Source: Siphonodentalium dalli | Taxonomy: Eukaryota > Mollusca > Scaphopoda > Gadilida > Siphonodentaliidae | Length of the DNA: 64,000 nt | Direction: 5' to 3' | NCBI GenBank assembly: GCA_032622095.1 | Contig: CP136067.1 | Coordinates: 174,876,556-174,940,555 of the forward strand | Shown here: positions 34,112 through 45,748 of the stretch, piece by piece | How the letters are laid out: each line of letters starts with the position of its first letter | Position numbering within the stretch: position 1 is the first letter of the stretch | Translations under genes and position numbers: made by a program | The notes under the pieces: model-generated | The model's database searches: none | What the model saw: the letters and a program-made list of their open reading frames with translations, nothing else | What the model was told of the DNA's origin: nothing

Positions 34112-34469
34112 AGACGTTATGTATGTCAATTACATGTAACATGACAACATGTATATTTCCTCGCGGTTTGTTGATGTAACGGATGTATCAGTTCTAACGG
34201 GAAATATTTGGTTCATTTGGTCTCGTCTTTGGAGGTAATGTCATATGCCAAACTTTCAAGTCGCAATATTCGTGTTCCAACAGGTTCAATCTCCTTTCAA
34301 AATTTATTCAACGAAATATACGAATACATTGTATTGTTGATTGTCAGACAGAGCAATTAAAAATGAAACGCATTCCACAATTAGGAACGAATTGAACGTG
34401 ATTGTGTTTAATGAAGTAAAATAATCAGTTAAAGTTATTCCCAACCTTCACATTCTGACAAAAGAATCC

Positions 34470-34797
34470 ACACCGGTAATCGACAGAACGAGTGTGACGT
34501 GGTTCGAATAGATTTCAGTCATATCAACCCAAGTAATTCACACAGTCAATCGCCCATACACGTACGTGTACCAGCAGGCATTTAGTGAGTCCGGTTCCCT
34601 GTTTAAGCATATGAGAACACACATAGGTGATCAATCATACGAGTATGTAAGGTTGTTCCCAGTCAGTCCGGCAACCCGACAATCCACACCGGTGAACGAC
34701 CTTACAGATGCGACGTTTGTTAGAAGAGGTTCGGCGTGACTGTGAGTCTGACAATACATAAGAGAATCCACGCTGGTGACAAGATATGTGTCTGAAG
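34470..34797 (+). pseudogene. decayed finger exons, unit 1
   Basis: Includes a finger core with Tyr for Cys (YQQAFSESGSLFKHMRTHIG) at about 34569-34632. A second finger beginning RCDVC is broken by TAG at 34731-34733. The uninterrupted junction at 34552-34578 is the empty site for the 22-kb insertion in unit 0. Confidence 0.5.
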
Positions 34798-35738
34798 ACG
34801 TTCTGTCAGTACAGTAACATGGCAATATGTATTTCCTCAAAATCGGGTGACGTGACAGATGTATCAGTTCCAATGGAAAATAGTTGGTATATTTGTCATC
34901 TTCTGTGGAAGAACGGTCCTATATCAAACTTTCAACACGCAATATTCGTGGTGTCAAAAGGTTCAGTTTCTTTTTCATAATTTTATAGTCGATTATCAAT
35001 AATGATAAATAAGTCCATTTCTTAACGTGGTTCATTCTGATTGGCCAACTATGACACAAAGGACGAAAGTCCAGATGTCAGGTGATTAAGAGTGTCTCAC
35101 AACAAGATACACCGATTCTGCATAATTTCATGAGTCATTGTCCCAGTTAGAATAATATTATCATGCACATGCTATAGAATAATATTTCAAAGATGTTCAT
35201 TCAATTTACAACTGAAATTAAATCTCCTTTGGACACTTTAATAACGGGAGATAATGGTTCCTGGAATTACAAACTAAATCATTGAACATACTCACGGCTG
35301 TTATGGCATAGTGTTATATCGTTCGAGACAGCTCTAGAACCACCAAGAAAAGATAAAAAGGAAAGCGCGTACCATATCGCTGTTATGATCCGGCCTCTTT
35401 GGGCGCTTCAGTAGTAATGTTTTATCATAAGATTTAATGTTCAGGCGTTATGCTGTGGTGATTCTCCATGGCGGCCATTGGAGCCCGTGTTCCGAGCGTA
35501 CATATATGTATATCATTGTGGTAGCTATGCCTGCGATTTCATTGTTGGATGTGAGTCCTCTGCGAGTGGGAGGTGTCAACATTGGCCACAATCGCCAGTA
35601 ACTGTTGCCCTGAATAGGGCAGGTATGTTATGACATTTTTTCAACCCGTTGCTGGTAAGTCGATGGCAATTCTATTGGAAGGGACTGGCATATATTCTAT
35701 TTCAATATGTATACATGGAGTGATCGTATGGCCAATGG
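34798..35738. repeat. right flank of unit 1
   Basis: Collinear with 25955-26910 and 43622-44564. No gene is recognised. The 65-codon ORF present at 26603 and 44262 is disrupted here by a small difference near 35499. It ends GGCCAATGG at the Gypsy copy 2 junction. Confidence 0.75.
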
Positions 35739-36029
35739 TGTAATATCCATAACATTTCATGTTATATATTTATTGTGTATTATTATTCGATGTACGTCGA
35801 CCTTAAGAATGTGTATCTCTGGTCAGTTACGATTGAATAGATAACCACTCGTTGCATGAACTCATTATGTCTCACTCCACGATCGGTCCGTTGATTGTTG
35901 TGAGTGAATAGCACGATGTGTCCCTCCGCTTGGATAGTTCGTATTATATTGTGACTTTTAATAAATTCATCGAACCAGTCAGTTGTGTGTTATCTTATTC
36001 TATATTGTGTCATATTGCTGGCCATCACA
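35739..36029 (+). repeat. 5' LTR, Gypsy copy 2
   Basis: 291 bp. Carries T at 35931, the base typical of all three 5' LTRs. Confidence 0.97.
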
Positions 36030-36160
36030 TTTGGCGACGATTGATGTGGAACTGCATGAAGACTGCTACAAGATTAACACTGAACAGAGAGGTAAATTTG
36101 CTGCTGTTACCAGTGATTTTGATCACTTTGCCCGGCTTTAGGCCATTCGCTGATAGAGAA

Positions 36161-36922
36161 ATGGAGGCGTCGTTGCCGTCATTTCCATGTTTCGACATAT
36201 CAGACACGAACAATCTCTCGAACAACTGGTCCAAATGGTTGAATAAATTTGAAATATTTATGGTTGCGATGGATGTAACGGACAAACCTAGAAAACGGGC
36301 TCTGTTATTACATTATTCCGGTTCTGCAGTTTACGATGTATTTGAAACATTACCCGAAGAAAGTACCAAAGATTTCGATGGTTGTAAAGCTAAATTGACG
36401 GAATATTTCAATCCGAAACAGAATGCGGAATATGAGAAATATAAATTTCGATGCGCGAAACAGTTACAAAATGAGAAAATGGACACATATGTTACCCGAC
36501 TCCGAGAATTGGCTAAAACCTGCTCATTCACCGATATTGATGCCGAAATAAAGTCGCAGATCATTCAAAGTTGCGCTTCAAGTAGTCTGAGACGAAAAGC
36601 GCTTCGTGGTGATTTAACCAAGCAAATTCTTGATACTGCGAGATCATTCGAAATAAGTGAGATTCAAGCATCGAATATAGAGTCAGATGTTTCCCGTGAA
36701 GTTGCTGCATGTGGATTCGGAAATTCCAGTGGAAAAAAATCTGTTTACCGTCCTGGAAAATTCCAGAAAATGCAGTCAGATTCAAAGAAATCGTGTTTCG
36801 GTTGTGGTGGTACTTGGCCGCACAAAGGTCCATGTCCTGCACGTGGTAAAGCCTGCCGAAATTGTTCCGTTTTGCATCACTTCGCAAGAGTTTGTAAAAA
36901 ATACTCGGAAATCAAGTTCTAA
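36161..36922 (+). CDS. gag: gag, Gypsy copy 2 (253 aa)
   Basis: Intact, with both zinc knuckles. Within the annotated 253 residues the protein matches copy 1; a nearby difference at 36131 (C for T) lies upstream of the ATG. The pol frame overlaps the end in +1. Confidence 0.92.
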   Translation: MEASLPSFPCFDISDTNNLSNNWSKWLNKFEIFMVAMDVTDKPRKRALLLHYSGSAVYDVFETLPEESTKDFDGCKAKLTEYFNPKQNAEYEKYKFRCAKQLQNEKMDTYVTRLRELAKTCSFTDIDAEIKSQIIQSCASSSLRRKALRGDLTKQILDTARSFEISEIQASNIESDVSREVAACGFGNSSGKKSVYRPGKFQKMQSDSKKSCFGCGGTWPHKGPCPARGKACRNCSVLHHFARVCKKYSEIKF

Positions 36923-39900
36923 TTCATCCAAGAAATTCTCAAAAGCTCGTGAACCTGTTAGATTTCTAAACGAATCAAGTGATGATGAATATGTGTTCGC
37001 GAATACAAATCTGCAATTGAAGAAAATGAAAGGTCCAAGTGCAAATGTTAAAATATGTGATTCGTCAATTAGTGTCATGATTGATTCTGGAGCGACTGTG
37101 AATCTTATAGATGAATCAACATATAACAATATGATGCCAAAACCGAAGCTGTCCGGAGATGCAAAGAAAATCTATGCATACGGATCAGATGTACCATTAC
37201 CAATAATGGGAACATTCAATTGTGAAGTATATAGCCAAAATTGTAATGTAAATTGCATGTTCAATGTAGTCAAAGGTCAATTTGGTAATATAATTGGTTG
37301 TGAATCTGCGTGTAAATTAGGATTTATTACAATTTGCAATGTGAATAATATTCAAACTTCAAGAATTGATCAATTGATTGATGAATATGCATGTGTTTTT
37401 GAAGGCATGGGCAAATTCAATGGCCCACCAATTGTTCTACATGTTGATAAGAGTGTCACACCCATTGCTCAACCGCATCGTCGTATTCCATTCCATTTAC
37501 GGAAGAAAATTGAGATAGAATTAAATTCACTCATCGAGAATGACATAATTGAAAAAACTGAAGGTCCCACACCTTGGGTATCTCCAATTGTGGCTGTGCC
37601 TAAGAAAAACTCCAATGATGTCAGAATTTGTGTAGATATGAGACTACCAAATACTGCTATCAAAAGAGAAAGGCACATTACTCCAACAATTGAAGATATT
37701 TTAGCTAAACTCAGTGGAGCTAAAGTATTTAGCCGTTGTGATTTAGTAAAAGGGTACCATCAACTGGAACTCCACCCAGATTCAAGGTATCTAACTACTT
37801 TTTCATCACATGTTGGACTATTTAGGTACAAGCGCCTAAATTTCGGGGTCACAAGTGCAGCGGAACAGTTTCAAAATGTCATTCGTCAACAAATTCAGAG
37901 TGTTCCCAACGCCATTAATATCAGCGACGATATTTTGATATTCGGGAAATCTCAGTCAGAACACGACGATGCACTTGAACAAATTCTCAAATGTTTGAAA
38001 TCAAGTAACCTGACACTCAACAGAACCAAATGCCAATTTAACAATTCTAAATTGGAATTTTTTGGTCACGTATTTTCATCAGAAGTCGTACAGCCAGACC
38101 CACAGAAAATTTCATCAATTGAGAATGTTGACATACCAAAGAATGCAAGTGCCGTGAAATCTTTCCTTGGTATGGCAAGTTATTGTTCAAGGTTCATTCC
38201 AAATTTTGCTACACTAAATGCCCCTTTAAGGGAACTCACAAAGAAAAGTTCGAAATTCGTATGGACTGATGTACAGCAAAGCTCATTTGATGCTATCAAG
38301 AATTCATTAGTGTCAGACAGAGTTATGACGTATTTCAATCCCAAATTTCAAACTGAATTAACAGTAGACGCTAGTCCGGTTGGAATTTCAGCAATTTTAG
38401 CACAACGCAAATCTGATTCGGAATCGCCAAAGATAGTTGCTTATGCTAGTCGTAGTTTAACTACAGTAGAACAGAAGTACAGTCAAATAGAGAAAGAAGG
38501 CTTAGCTATTGTTTGGGGATGTAATCATTTCCATTTATACATTTATGGTGCAGATACATTTACAATTTTCACCGACCAGAAAGCCTTGAAATTGATTTAT
38601 GGAAATCCAAAATCTAAACCATGTGCTAGAATAGAACGTTGGGGATTACAATTGCAACAGTATAATTTCAAGATTATTCACAGATCTGGCAAGGACAATA
38701 ATCCAGCCGATTTTATGTCACGCCATCCTGTGAAAACCGAGAAAAGTTCTCAAATGTCTAAAGCTGAAAATTATGTAAATCTCATAAGTTCTCACTCAGT
38801 TCCCAAAGCAATGTCATTAGAGGAAATACGGAATGAAAACTTGAATGATGCTACAATGCAGAAGTTGATATACTTAGTTAGTAATAATTGCTGGAATGAA
38901 ATAGAAACAATTTCAGACTCGCAGTTAAGTACTGATGATTTGAAGTCGTTTTACAATGTGAAAGATGAGTTGAGTATATCTGATAACATAGTTTTACGTG
39001 GTACAAAGCTAGTTATTCCTGAGAAACTCACAAGTAGAGTACTGTCAATTTGCCACGAAGGTCATTTCGGTTTGGTAAAAACCAAACAATTGCTGAGAGA
39101 GAAAGTGTGGTTTCCCAGAATTGATTCAATGGTTGAAAAGCTGATTAAGGCTTGCACTCTGTGTCAAGTAACTTCCACGAAATCACCTCTTGAACCATTA
39201 ATCATGACTGAGCTACCACGAGAGGTATGGTCAGATATTGCAGTTGATCTATATGGACCATTACCCAATGGTGAATACATTCTTGTTGTAATGGATGAAT
39301 ATTCTCGTTTTCCTGAAATTGATTTTGTGAAATCCACATCTGCCATTGCTATTATTCCAAAGTTGGACAAAATGTTCTCAACATTAGGAATCCCTCAAGT
39401 TCTTAAAAGTGATAATGGAAGTCCATTTAACAGTTCACAATTTGCTAATTTTGCAGCAAATTTGGGGTTTGTGCATAGGAAAGTTACTCCTTATTGGCCA
39501 AGGGCTAATGGCACTGTGGAAAGATTCATGAAAACAATTGGAAAACGTGTGAAAATCGCATACACTGAAGCGAAATGTTACAAGCAAGAGTTATTTATTT
39601 TTCTTCGGAATTATAGATCTGCACCTCACTCATCGACTGGCAAACCTCCAAATGAATTAATGTTTGGAAGAGTCATTCGAACAAAACTGCCTCATGTTGC
39701 GCCCAAAGTTTCTGATGCAGAGGTGAGGAAATATGATTCCAAAGAAAAAGATAAAAATGAAGAAATTTTCAGACAAACGGAATCGTGCTAAAATATCATG
39801 TATAAAAGTTGGTGATTCTGTCAGTCTTAAACCAAAAGAAGGGGAAGATTGTTCCAAATTTTGATCCAAATCCGTACAAAGTTATCAAAGTTAAGGGTTC

Positions 39901-40120
39901 CATGGTAACTGCTCAAAATTCTAAACACAGCATTTGTAGAAATGTATCTCATTTCAAAGTGGTGATATTTCCCATTCAATTAGATATTGTTTCTGAAGAT
40001 GAATTTGAATTTGAGGAAGTCCCAACTGCACAAGCTGAGCCAGCTCAGAATTTTGATAACGACAGAAGATATCCTACACGTACAAGAACAAAACCCAGAC
40101 GCCTCATTGAGGACATGTGA
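36894..40120 (+). pseudogene. pol: pol, Gypsy copy 2 (frameshifted near the C-terminus)
   Basis: Open through protease, RT, RNase H and the whole integrase core. An extra A in a run (39753-39757, five A against four in copies 1 and 3) then shifts the frame and ends it at 39791 (1034 codons from the frame's first Met). The tail frame (39809-40120) is present. All catalytic residues named for copy 3 are visible, so loss is limited to the integrase C-terminal region. Confidence 0.93.
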
Positions 40121-40171
40121 ATTTGTATGATAAGTTCTGTTAAACTTTATTATTACAAAGTCCGGGGGAAA

Positions 40172-40462
40172 TGTAATATCCATAACATTTCATGTTATAT
40201 ATTTATTGTGTATTATTATTCGATGTACGTCGACCTTAAGAATGTGTATCTCTGGTCAGTTACGATTGAATAGATAACCACTCGTTGCATGAACTCATTA
40301 TGTCTCACTCCACGATCGGTCCGTTGATTGTTGTGAGTGAATAGCACGATGTGTCCCTCCGCTAGGATAGTTCGTATTATATTGTGACTTTTAATAAATT
40401 CATCGAACCAGTCAGTTGTGTGTTATCTTATTCTATATTGTGTCATATTGCTGGCCATCACA
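40172..40462 (+). repeat. 3' LTR, Gypsy copy 2
   Basis: 291 bp. Carries A at 40364 like the other 3' LTRs. Confidence 0.97.
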
Positions 40463-41069
40463 CATGGTGAGGTGAATTGGTACAAATAGTGACTGTGTGA
40501 CCATGAATGTTGTGTATAGGTATACAGTGAGTGGCTGAGTTGTCTTGAGTGAGGAATATATTCAAGCCTGACATGTGTGCGGGGCATTGGTACATTAAAA
40601 GGATTGTTTAGCCATTGGTGATGTGTATATGTACATCCAGAGTTACTGTATGGTTACTGTTGCAGTGTATATGCATATCTTGAGTGGATATATGGGCATA
40701 CGTGTGGCAAATATATATACAGGGGGTGATTGTATGACCAATGGTGAGGCGAATAGGTGTACAAGAAGTGACTATGATCACGAATGTGGTGAATATGTAT
40801 ACAGGAAGTGACTATGGTCATGGGTGAAGTGTGGGACTTTACCTGGTGTGCCTGAATGGTGACACGTGGCTGTATAGTCATCTATGTGGTTTACGGGTAA
40901 ACCCAAGTATGGTTGTATTGTAAATTGTAATGGGTGAGGTGTATGTGTATAAATCGAGTGGCTACATGTTAATTTGTGTGGTGTTTGTGTATATGATTGT
41001 ATGGTCATGGATGAGTTGGACCTTTAGTGACTATCACTTTCCATAATAACTCAAGCATATGTTAATCGA
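40463..41069. repeat. degenerate minisatellite, unit 2
   Basis: Matches 31634-32240 almost base for base, for example with a single visible change at 40518 (TATAGG for TATGGG). Confidence 0.75.
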
Positions 41070-41426
41070 TTGGGAGGTAATGTCAGAGAGTTCTTCATCT
41101 TATTGGCCTTTTATATGCACAATGGAGGAAACGGTTTTCATGACATTATTCAATCAACCTTTATGTCAATGGCCCATAGTTTGATGTTATTAAGCAGTTT
41201 TTTCACGAATCTCCTTGTTTTACTTTCTAAAAAACCTTCTGGTCCACATGCCAGTATATTACGCTTGCTATTTATCTGTCATTCTAGTGTGCTATGTGTG
41301 GGGACGCCTACCGTGATAGACATGTTACCTGGTCTGACAACCTCTTACCATTAATGGTTCCAGATGTTATTGGGCCAGAGTAGGCACATACTTATGTCAC
41401 TCTCAGTTCAGTTTCAGAGGAATTGT

Positions 41427-41509
41427 CGAGGATCGAGGTGAATCGATCCGGGGTCCAAGCGAAACCTCTGGCCAGTAGTCGAACACGCTAACCACTCGGC
41501 CATCACACT
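41427..41509 (-). other. tRNA-derived element head, unit 2
   Basis: Same sequence and position relative to the finger exon as in unit 1. Confidence 0.55.
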
Positions 41510-41516
41510 CCCTTGA

Positions 41517-42161
41517 ATCCACACCGGAGATAAGCCTCGCCGTTGTGATATATGCGGGAAATCATTTAATCAACCGAGCCACTTGGTGAAACATACGAGA
41601 ATCCACATCGGAGATAAGCCTTACTGTTGTGATATATGCGGGAAATCATTTAGTAATTCGAGCGACTTGGTGAAACATAAGAGAATCCACACCGGAGATG
41701 AGCCTTACCATTGTGATATATGCGCGAAATCATTTAATCAATCGAGCGCCTTGATGAGACATGAGAGAATCCACACCGGAGATAAGCCTTATCATTGTGA
41801 TATATGCGCGAAATCATTTAATCAATCGGGCGCCTTGATGAAACATAAGAGAATCCACACCGGAGATCAACCTTACCATTGTGATATATGCGGGAAATCA
41901 TTTAATCAATCGGGCGCCTTGATGAAACATAAGAGAATCCACACCGGAGATGAGCCTTACCATTGTGATATATGCGCGAAATCATTTAATCATTCGAGCG
42001 CCTTGATGAGACATGAGAGAATCCACACAGGAGATCAACCTTACCATTGTGATATATGCGGGAAATCATTTAATCAATCGGGCGCCTTGATGAAACATAA
42101 GAAAATCCACACCAGGGATAAGTCCACATACATCTCTCCAAATGGAGTTCGTGACGTTTAA
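41517..42161 (+). CDS. seven-finger C2H2 zinc-finger ORF, unit 2
   Basis: The open frame after the in-frame TGA encodes the same seven fingers and tail as unit 1; the two proteins are identical over the 192 residues compared. The identity reflects very recent duplication or gene conversion and does not by itself show selection. The missing start codon and neighbouring tRNA-like element are as in unit 1. Confidence 0.75.
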   Translation: MHTGDKPRRCDICGKSFNQPSHLVKHTRIHIGDKPYCCDICGKSFSNSSDLVKHKRIHTGDEPYHCDICAKSFNQSSALMRHERIHTGDKPYHCDICAKSFNQSGALMKHKRIHTGDQPYHCDICGKSFNQSGALMKHKRIHTGDEPYHCDICAKSFNHSSALMRHERIHTGDQPYHCDICGKSFNQSGALMKHKKIHTRDKSTYISPNGVRDV

Positions 42162-42660
42162 TATATTCGTCACAAGAGAATTGGAAACAATATTAGATTC
42201 CGGTGACCCAGATGTACCTAGGTAGGTTCTGCAACTTCTGCCAGACAGAGGAATAATCACTGTAACCGGTCATTTCCCCAACAATCAGGAAACATTGTAA
42301 ATATGTTCGCAACTCAAACAAAAAATATTAAAATACCGGAAATTCAAGGAGTACGGGACTTACAGATGTTTCTGTCCTGACTATTAAAGACAAGAGAGTT
42401 TTGGAGCAGCCCCTCATCCCAAAATAATGCACAACACAAATTTAACTGTTATCATTTTTTGTGCGACATTCTTCAACAAAGAAAATGTTCAGTTGGGGGC
42501 ACCCACGCTGAAATTTCAACTGTATGTCCAGTTTGATTCTAAATGACTTAGCTCGGTGAGAAAAATCAGAGTTATTCTACCAAAAAAAAGAAGAAGACTG
42601 CTTCACCAAAATATTTCAGGGAAGATGTTATACACTCACCAGAAACGCAAGAGATTCCAT
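42162..42660. other. 3' flank of the finger exon, unit 2
   Basis: Collinear with 33333-33830. One G interrupts the A-rich run near 42589. Nothing else recognised. Confidence 0.5.
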
Positions 42661-42664
42661 ACAG

Positions 42665-42936
42665 TCTATCGCCCTTACGAGTGTGACATGTACCAGGAGG
42701 CATATATATATATATAGCGATTCGTTTCCTGCCTAAGCATATAATAGCTCACGTATAAGTGATCAATCTTATACGCATGTAAAATTGTCTCCCCCCCCCA
42801 CAGCCAGTCCGACACCCTGATAAAGCACAATGGTGAACGACCTTACGGGTGCGACGTTTGTCAGAAGAAGTTCGGTGTGACCGTGAGTCTGACAAGTCAT
42901 AGGAAAACCCACGCTGGTTACTCAATGTTTGTCTAA
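42665..42936 (+). pseudogene. finger remnants, unit 2
   Basis: Equivalent to 33836-34111. The pyrimidine tract is shorter (CCCCCCCCCACAG) and one codon differs (AAG for ATG before CAC, restoring the KH of a typical finger linker). The complete finger and TAA (42934-42936) are retained. Confidence 0.45.
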
Positions 42937-43296
42937 AGACGTTATGTATGTCAATTACATGTAACATGACAACATGTATATTTCCTCGCGGTTTGTTGAT
43001 GTAACGGATGTATCAGTTCTAACGGGAAATATTTGGTTCATTTGGTCTCGTCTTTGGAGGTAATGTCATATGCCAAACTTTCAAGTCGCAATATTCGTGT
43101 TCCAACAGGTTCAATCTCCTTTCAAAATTTATTCAACGAAATATACGAATACATTGTATTGTTGATTGTCAGACAGAGCAATTAAAAATGAAACGCATTC
43201 CACAATTAGGAACGAATTGAACGTGATTGTGTTTAATGAAGTAAAATAATCAGTTAAAGTTATTCCCAACCTTCACATTCTGACAAAAGAATCCAC

Positions 43297-43621
43297 ACCG
43301 GTAATCGACAGAACGAGTGTGACGTGGTTCGAATAGATTTCAGTCATATCAACCCAAGTAATTCACACAGTCAATCGCCCATACACGTACGTGTACCAGC
43401 AGGCATTTAGTGAGTCCGGTTCCCTGTTTAAGCATATGAGAACACACATAGGTGATCAATCATACGAGTATGTAAGGTTGTTCCCAGTCAGTCCGGCAAC
43501 CCGACAATCCACACCGGTGAACGACCTTACAGATGCGACGTTTGTTAGAAGAGGTTCGGCGTGACTGTGAGTCTGACAATACATAAGAGAATCCACGCTG
43601 GTGACAAGATATGTGTCTGAA
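43297..43621 (+). pseudogene. decayed finger exons, unit 2
   Basis: Equivalent to 34470-34797, with the same TAG in the last finger (43546-43548). The 43377-43403 junction is the second empty site for the 22-kb insertion. Confidence 0.5.
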
Positions 43622-44564
43622 GACGTTCTGTCAGTACAGTAACATGGCAATATGTATTTCCTCAAAATCGGGTGACGTGACAGATGTATCAGTTCCAATG
43701 GAAAATAGTTGGTATATTTGTCATCTTCTGTGGAAGAACGGTCCTATATCAAACTTTCAACACGCAATATTCGTGGTGTCAAAAGGTTCAGTTTCTTTTT
43801 CATAATTTTATAGTCGATTATCAATAATGATAAATAAGTCCATTTCTTAACGTGGTTCATTCTGATTGGCCAACTATGACACAAAGGACGAAAGTCCAGA
43901 TGTCAGGTGATTAAGAGTGTCTCACAACAAGATACACCGATTCTGCATAATTTCATGAGTCATTGTCCCAGTTAGAATAATATTATCATGCACATGCTAT
44001 AGAATAATATTTCAAAGATGTTCATTCAATTTACAACTGAAATTAAATCTCCTTTGGACACTTTAATAACGGGAGATAATGGTTCCTGGAATTACAAACT
44101 AAATCATTGAACATACTCACGGCTGTTATGGCATAGTGTTATATCGTTCGAGACAGCTCTAGAACCACCAAGAAAAGATAAAAAGGAAAGCGCGTACCAT
44201 ATCGCTGTTATGATCCGGCCTCTTTGGGCGCTTCAGTAGTAATGTTTTATCATAAGATTTAATGTTCAGGCGTTATGCTGTGGTGATTCTCCATGGCGGC
44301 CATTGGAGCCCGTGTTCCGAGCGTGTACTATATGTATATCATTGTGGTAGCTATGCCTGCGATTTCATTGTTGGATGTGAGTCCTCTGCGAGTGGGAGGT
44401 GTCAACATTGGCCACAATCGCCAGTAACTGTTGCCCTGAATAGGGCAGGTATGTTATGACATTTTTTCAACCCGTTGCTGGTAAGTCGATGGCAATTCTA
44501 TTGGAAGGGACTGGCATATATTCTATTTCAATATGTATACATGGAGTGATCGTATGGCCAATGG
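43622..44564. repeat. right flank of unit 2
   Basis: Collinear with 34798-35738. The 65-codon ORF with a candidate splice donor is intact here (44262-44459), as in unit 0. Confidence 0.7.
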
Positions 44565-44855
44565 TGTAATATCCATAACATTTCATGTTATATATTTATT
44601 GTGTATTATTATTCGATGTACGTCGACCTTAAGAATGTGTATCTCTGGTCAGTTACGATTGAATAGATAACCACTCGTTGCATGAACTCATTATGTCTCA
44701 CTCCACGATCGGTCCGTTGATTGTTGTGAGTGAATAGCACGATGTGTCCCTCCGCTTGGATAGTTCGTATTATATTGTGACTTTTAATAAATTCATCGAA
44801 CCAGTCAGTTGTGTGTTATCTTATTCTATATTGTGTCATATTGCTGGCCATCACA
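44565..44855 (+). repeat. 5' LTR, Gypsy copy 3
   Basis: 291 bp. Carries T at 44757. Confidence 0.97.
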
Positions 44856-44986
44856 TTTGGCGACGATTGATGTGGAACTGCATGAAGACTGCTACAAGAT
44901 TAACACTGAACAGAGAGGTAAATTTGCTGCTGTTACCAGTGATTTTGATCACTTTGCCCGGCTTTAGGCCATTCGCTGATAGAGAA

Positions 44987-45748
44987 ATGGAGGCGTCGTT
45001 GCCGTCATTTCCATGTTTCGACATATCAGACACGAACAATCTCTCGAACAACTGGTCCAAATGGTTGAATAAATTTGAAATATTTATGGTTGCGATGGAT
45101 GTAACGGACAAACCTAGAAAACGGGCTCTGTTATTACATTATTCCGGTTCTGCAGTTTACGATGTATTTGAAACATTACCCGAAGAAAGTACCAAAGATT
45201 TCGATGGTTGTAAAGCTAAATTGACGGAATATTTCAATCCGAAACAGAATGCGGAATATGAGAAATATAAATTTCGATGCGCGAAACAGTTACAAAATGA
45301 GAAAATGGACACATATGTTACCCGACTCCGAGAATTGGCTAAAACCTGCTCATTCACCGATATTGATGCCGAAATAAAGTCGCAGATCATTCAAAGTTGC
45401 GCTTCAAGTAGTCTGAGACGAAAAGCGCTTCGTGGTGATTTAACCAAGCAAATTCTTGATACTGCGAGATCATTCGAAATAAGTGAGATTCAAGCATCGA
45501 ATATAGAGTCAGATGTTTCCCGTGAAGTTGCTGCATGTGGATTCGGAAATTCCAGTGGAAAAAAATCTGTTTACCGTCCTGGAAAATTCCAGAAAATGCA
45601 GTCAGATTCAAAGAAATCGTGTTTCGGTTGTGGTGGTACTTGGCCGCACAAAGGTCCATGTCCTGCACGTGGTAAAGCCTGCCGAAATTGTTCCGTTTTG
45701 CATCACTTCGCAAGAGTTTGTAAAAAATACTCGGAAATCAAGTTCTAA
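44987..45748 (+). CDS. gag: gag, Gypsy copy 3 (253 aa)
   Basis: Intact gag with both zinc knuckles, same start and length as the other copies. The stop TAA (45746-45748) lies 26 bases into the pol frame. Confidence 0.92.
   Translation: MEASLPSFPCFDISDTNNLSNNWSKWLNKFEIFMVAMDVTDKPRKRALLLHYSGSAVYDVFETLPEESTKDFDGCKAKLTEYFNPKQNAEYEKYKFRCAKQLQNEKMDTYVTRLRELAKTCSFTDIDAEIKSQIIQSCASSSLRRKALRGDLTKQILDTARSFEISEIQASNIESDVSREVAACGFGNSSGKKSVYRPGKFQKMQSDSKKSCFGCGGTWPHKGPCPARGKACRNCSVLHHFARVCKKYSEIKF

Larger units (their letters stand above)
35739..40462 (+). mobile_element. Ty3/Gypsy LTR retrotransposon, copy 2
   Basis: 4724 bp, in the same position within its unit as copy 1, with identical flank words (CCAATGG before, CATGGTGAGG after). 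One base longer than copies 1 and 3 because of an extra A in pol at 39753-39757. Confidence 0.95.
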
